A stretch of 64,000 nucleotides of DNA, from contig NZ_JAFCJI010000002.1 of assembly GCF_018131105.1 (NCBI RefSeq), positions 1,116,001-1,180,000 on the forward strand, in the 5' to 3' direction. The stretch comes from Bradyrhizobium manausense. Its GTDB lineage: Bacteria; Pseudomonadota; Alphaproteobacteria; Rhizobiales; Xanthobacteraceae. Made by a program: the position numbers and the translations under genes. Under the pieces are notes generated by a model, which did not search any database, was not told the DNA's origin, and saw only the letters and a list, made by a program, of their open reading frames with translations. The first letter of the stretch is position 1. Each line of letters begins with the position of its first letter. Positions 60,942-64,000 of the stretch are shown one piece after another.

Positions 60942-61748
60942 TTAGGCCCCCGCCTTGCTCGTGATCCCGCCGTCGACCACCAGCTCGATCCCCGTCACAT
61001 ATTTCGACTCGTCCGACGCCAGGAACAGCGCAGCGTTGGCGACGTCGAAGGCGTCGCCCATGTGGCCCATCGGCACCTGCGCATCGCGCGCACGCCACAT
61101 CGCCTCGACATCGCCCTTGGCGTAGCTGTTGGCGAGGCCGGCGGAATGCTCGACCATCGGCGTCTTCATCAGGCCGGGCAGGATCGCGTTCACCCGCACA
61201 TGATGCCGCGCGAACTCGATCGCGGTGGTGCGCGTCATCTGGTTCATTGCCGCCTTGCTGGCGTTGTAGCTGACATAGGAGATCCCGACATGGCGAATCG
61301 AGGCGATCGAGGAGATGTTGATGATCGAGCCGCCGCCCTGCTTCACCATCACGGGGATGACGTGCTTCATGGTGAGAAAGGCACTCTTGAGATTGACGGT
61401 GAAGACGCGGTCCCAGCTCTCCTCGCCGGCGTCGACCACGCTGCCCATCTCGGCGATACCGACATTGTTGTCGAGCACGTCGATGCGGCCATAAGCCTTG
61501 AGGCACGCAGCGACCATCGCCTCGATTTCGCTCGCGCGCGAGACGTCAGCCGTGAACGCGGTCGCCTTGCCGCCTTCGCCGGTGATGATCCCGGCGGTCT
61601 CCTCGGCGGCAGCGCCGTTGCGGTCGACACAAAACACCTGCGCGCCCTCGCGCGCAAAGGTCACCGCGGTCGCCTTGCCGTTGCCCCAGCCGGGCCCGAT
61701 CGAGCCGGCGCCCACCACCATCGCAATCCTGCCCTTGAGCCGGTCCAT
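60942..61748 (-). CDS. SDR family oxidoreductase with an atypical glycine motif
   Basis: 268 residues from the ATG preceded by AAAGGAGA. The catalytic region is normal: SIINISSIASIRHVGISYVS, then YNASKAAMNQMTRTTAIEFA. NNVGIAEMGS replaces the usual NNAG. The cofactor motif reads VVGAGSIGPGWGNGKATAVT, with extra residues between the glycines compared with TGxxxGIG, so the nucleotide loop differs. The end FLASDESKYVTGIELVVDGG is usual. A cytoplasmic NAD(P) oxidoreductase of unknown substrate, 12 bases downstream of the DUF1850 gene on the same strand and thus perhaps in the TRAP operon. Confidence 0.82.
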   Translation of the reverse strand: MDRLKGRIAMVVGAGSIGPGWGNGKATAVTFAREGAQVFCVDRNGAAAEETAGIITGEGGKATAFTADVSRASEIEAMVAACLKAYGRIDVLDNNVGIAEMGSVVDAGEESWDRVFTVNLKSAFLTMKHVIPVMVKQGGGSIINISSIASIRHVGISYVSYNASKAAMNQMTRTTAIEFARHHVRVNAILPGLMKTPMVEHSAGLANSYAKGDVEAMWRARDAQVPMGHMGDAFDVANAALFLASDESKYVTGIELVVDGGITSKAGA

Positions 61749-61760
61749 CGCGCGTCTCCT

Positions 61761-62144
61761 TTATTTCTGCTGTTCGTCGCAGATGCTCATCTTCGTCACG
61801 TTAGCACCGATGGGATGGCCGACAATGTCCGAAAGCGTCCGGCACGTGCCGTCATGGCATAGCCGCCATTCGCCGGCCGCGCCGGAATTGCCGAGGATCA
61901 CTTCCTGCATCGGCGCGCGTTTCGGTTGCCATTGAAACCAGCCATCGACCAGCCGCGCCTCGGGCGGCGGCTCCATGCCGGGACCGGTGCCCTTGACGCG
62001 GGCCTGCACCAGCTCGAGGCCGGCCGGCGTCACGCGCCAGTCTTCCTGCCAGTCGACCTTCGCAATCGAATGCGTCCACACCAGCGTGAACGCGGAGAGC
62101 GCCAGCGCCTTCACGCCGCCGGCTGTCGCGAAGCAGAGGCTCAC
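61761..62144 (-). CDS. DUF1850 family protein, TRAP transporter partner
   Basis: 127 residues from a GTG overlapping the TRAP permease stop (GTGA); a longer reading would run through the permease gene. A hydrophobic N-terminus is followed by DWQEDWRVTPAGLELVQARV, KGTGPGMEPPPEARLVDGWF, and GEWRLCHDGTCRTLSDIVGH, which match DUF1850. This family is often encoded after fused TRAP permeases. Function is unknown; it is probably exported and may act with the transporter. Two cysteines, CHDGTC, could form a disulfide. Confidence 0.8.
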   Translation of the reverse strand: MSLCFATAGGVKALALSAFTLVWTHSIAKVDWQEDWRVTPAGLELVQARVKGTGPGMEPPPEARLVDGWFQWQPKRAPMQEVILGNSGAAGEWRLCHDGTCRTLSDIVGHPIGANVTKMSICDEQQK

Positions 62145-64000
62145 GCGGCCTCGATGACTGCAGGCGGACGCTGCCGCCATTGCCACAGCACGATCGCTGC
62201 GGAGAGAATGAAGCCCGCAGTGTCGCTGAACGGAAAGTCGCCGAGCAGGCACATCGCGGCGCCGAGCGCGACGACGCGTTCAAGCAGCGACAGCCGCGTA
62301 AACAGGAAACCGATCGCGACCATCCCGAACAGCGCGATCGCCACCAGCGCCTTGAAGGTCGCCAGCGCCACCGCGCCATAGAAGCCGAGCGTGGCCACCA
62401 TGGGATCGCCCGCCTGCAGCATCAGCGCCGGCGAATAGACGAAGATGAAGGGGATGACGTAGCCGGCAAGCGCGATGCGCATCGCCTCCCAGCCGATCTT
62501 GTCCGGATTCTCCTTGGCGATCGGTGCGGCAGCAAGCGCAGCCAGCGCAACCGGCGGCGAGAGGTCGGCCATGATGCCGTAGTAGAACGCGAACATGTGG
62601 CTCGCGATCAGGGGCACGCCGAGCTTCGCCAGCGCGGGCGCTGCGAGCGCGGCGGTGATGATGTAGGTCGGGATCGTCGGAATGCCGGTGCCGAGCAGGA
62701 TCGACAGCAGCATGGTCATGATCAGCGCCAGGAACAGGCTCTTCTCGCCGAGCCCGATCACCCAGCTTCCGAAGATGGTGCCGACACCGGTCTGCGACAT
62801 CATGCCGATGATGACGCCGACGATGGCGCAGGCCATGCCGACGGTGATCGCGGATTTAGCGCTCTCGGCGAGAGCATCGCGGCATTCACGCAGGGCCTTG
62901 AGACCGCCGCGGATGAAGGCCGTGATCACGATCAGTCCGACGACGACACTGGCGACCGGCACGATCTGGAGGCCGTCGCGCGACAGCGCGGCCACGACCA
63001 GCGCAAGCCCGACCCAGAAAATGGTACGGATCACCATGGAGGACGCGCCGGCCGTGATGCTGGCGCCGAGAATCAGCGTCACCGTCAGCGCAAGCCCCAT
63101 GCTGCCGGCATAGAGCGGGGTAAAGCCCTCGAACAGCATGTAGACCAAAGCTGCAAGCGGCAGCACGAGGTACCAGCGCGTCACCAGCGCCTTCCAGGCG
63201 CTCGGGATCTCCGAGCGCTTCATGCCGACGAGCCCGTGCTTGCCGGCTTCTAGATGCACCATCCAGAACGCGGAGGCGAAATAGAGCACCGCAGGGATCG
63301 CGGCCGCCTTCACGATCTCCGAGTACTGGACGCCGAGCGTCTCCGCCATGATGAAGGCGACCGCGCCCATCACCGGCGGCATGATCTGCCCGCCCATCGA
63401 AGCCGTCGCCTCGACGCCGGCGGCAAACGCGCGGCGGTAGCCGAACCTGATCATCAAGGGAATCGTGAACTGGCCCACGGTGACGACGTTGGCCACGCCG
63501 GAACCGGAGATCGTGCCCATCATGCCCGATGCAAACACCGCGACCTTGGCCGGACCGCCGCGGGTGCGGCCGAACAGGCCGAGCGAGACGTCGGTAAAGA
63601 GCTGGATCATGCCGGCGCGCTCCAGGAACGAGCCGAACAGGATGAACAGGAAGATATAGGTCGCCGAGACGTAGATCGGCACGCCGTAAAAGCCTTCGGT
63701 GCCGTAGGACAGATGCGTGATGATCTGGTCGAAATCATAGCCGCGATGATTCAGCGGCGACGGCAGATACTGTCCGAAGAACCAGTAGACCAGACACGCA
63801 CCGCACATCAGCGGCAGCGCCGCGCCCATCAGCCGCCGAGTGCCCTCGAAGATCAGCACTGCGAGCAGCGTGCCGACGACGAGGTCGAGCCTGGTCGGAT
63901 CGCCGTCACGCGCGATCAAATCGGCGTAGAATATCCATTGATAGAGGCCGCAGAAGAATCCGGCGCCGCCGATCAGCCAGCCGAGCGCGCGGCCGGCGTT
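62141..64000 (-). CDS. TRAP transporter fused permease (partial, runs off the window)
   Basis: At least 619 residues, open to the right window edge without a stop, so the start is beyond 64000. A TTG at 63919 is not a credible start. Segments typical of the large TRAP subunit are MSQTGVGTIFGSWVIGLGEK, LLGTGIPTIPTYIITAALAA, SGMMGTISGSGVANVVTVGQ and TASMGGQIMPPVMGAVAFIM. The extra N-terminal membrane helices indicate a DctQ-DctM fused form. It imports a carboxylate or similar with sodium or proton, using a TAXI or DctP-type binding protein that should lie upstream outside the window. Confidence 0.87.
   Translation of the reverse strand, partial: NAGRALGWLIGGAGFFCGLYQWIFYADLIARDGDPTRLDLVVGTLLAVLIFEGTRRLMGAALPLMCGACLVYWFFGQYLPSPLNHRGYDFDQIITHLSYGTEGFYGVPIYVSATYIFLFILFGSFLERAGMIQLFTDVSLGLFGRTRGGPAKVAVFASGMMGTISGSGVANVVTVGQFTIPLMIRFGYRRAFAAGVEATASMGGQIMPPVMGAVAFIMAETLGVQYSEIVKAAAIPAVLYFASAFWMVHLEAGKHGLVGMKRSEIPSAWKALVTRWYLVLPLAALVYMLFEGFTPLYAGSMGLALTVTLILGASITAGASSMVIRTIFWVGLALVVAALSRDGLQIVPVASVVVGLIVITAFIRGGLKALRECRDALAESAKSAITVGMACAIVGVIIGMMSQTGVGTIFGSWVIGLGEKSLFLALIMTMLLSILLGTGIPTIPTYIITAALAAPALAKLGVPLIASHMFAFYYGIMADLSPPVALAALAAAPIAKENPDKIGWEAMRIALAGYVIPFIFVYSPALMLQAGDPMVATLGFYGAVALATFKALVAIALFGMVAIGFLFTRLSLLERVVALGAAMCLLGDFPFSDTAGFILSAAIVLWQWRQRPPAVIEAA

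Overview
The window looks like a chromosomal segment of a Bradyrhizobium-type alphaproteobacterium (Rhizobiales). The base composition is GC-rich with strong third-position GC bias. It has many branched-chain amino acid (Liv)-type ABC transporters and several acyl-CoA ligases and dehydrogenases, a pim operon in the same order as that of Rhodopseudomonas palustris, alphaproteobacterial markers (a TrcR/DUF1013 regulator, an NdvA-type glucan exporter), and the palindromic intergenic repeats typical of bradyrhizobia. All assignments come from reading the sequence; no database search was run.

Layout. 1-1650: the 3' end of an MBOAT O-acyltransferase and an SGNH-like partner, probably for acylating a cell-surface polysaccharide. 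1654-11339: a minus-strand dicarboxylate beta-oxidation operon (pimF-A-B-C-D plus an SDR) with a divergent IclR regulator and a clear operator palindrome between them. 11406-20480: a Liv-type ABC transporter (two ATPases, two permeases) followed by four tandem paralogous substrate-binding proteins, three of them ending in an intrinsic terminator; this is the likely uptake arm for the pim substrates. 20684-26225: a glycerate kinase, then a MarR regulator divergent from a second Liv-type transporter in which LivM and LivG are fused and no binding protein is encoded.

26306-35185: dsbB, a tRNA-Leu(CAA) with its own promoter and a large downstream hairpin, an AraC regulator, and several small exported or hypothetical proteins. 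A membrane-anchored DUF2235 alpha/beta hydrolase also lies here. 35309-40106: two nitronate monooxygenase-like flavoproteins flanking an acyl-CoA ligase and an acyl-CoA thioesterase. 40295-47585: aspA, a YqaA/DedA membrane protein, a HisE paralogue, an NdvA-type exporter, and a D,D-carboxypeptidase with a long Lys/Ala tail.

47795-56789: fadD, DUF924, a peroxiredoxin, the rnhA-thrB-ispH block (minus strand), trcR, a small lipoprotein, and prpE. 57008-64000: two tandem TPR-LprI-like genes (the second frameshifted in an A6 tract), a CPA1 Na+/H+ antiporter, an SDR, and a fused TRAP permease with its DUF1850 partner, running off the window end.

How it fits together: a large part of the window handles organic acids. 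Binding proteins and ABC permeases import acids, CoA ligases (pimA, fadD, prpE, the 36398 ligase) activate them, and dehydrogenase, hydratase and thiolase enzymes degrade them, under the local IclR, MarR and AraC regulators. The most notable non-textbook features are the four-fold binding-protein array with repeated regulatory modules, palindromic repeats at four of five pim junctions, two well-formed candidate operators, the frameshifted TPR-LprI paralogue, and a possible 32-residue membrane peptide.
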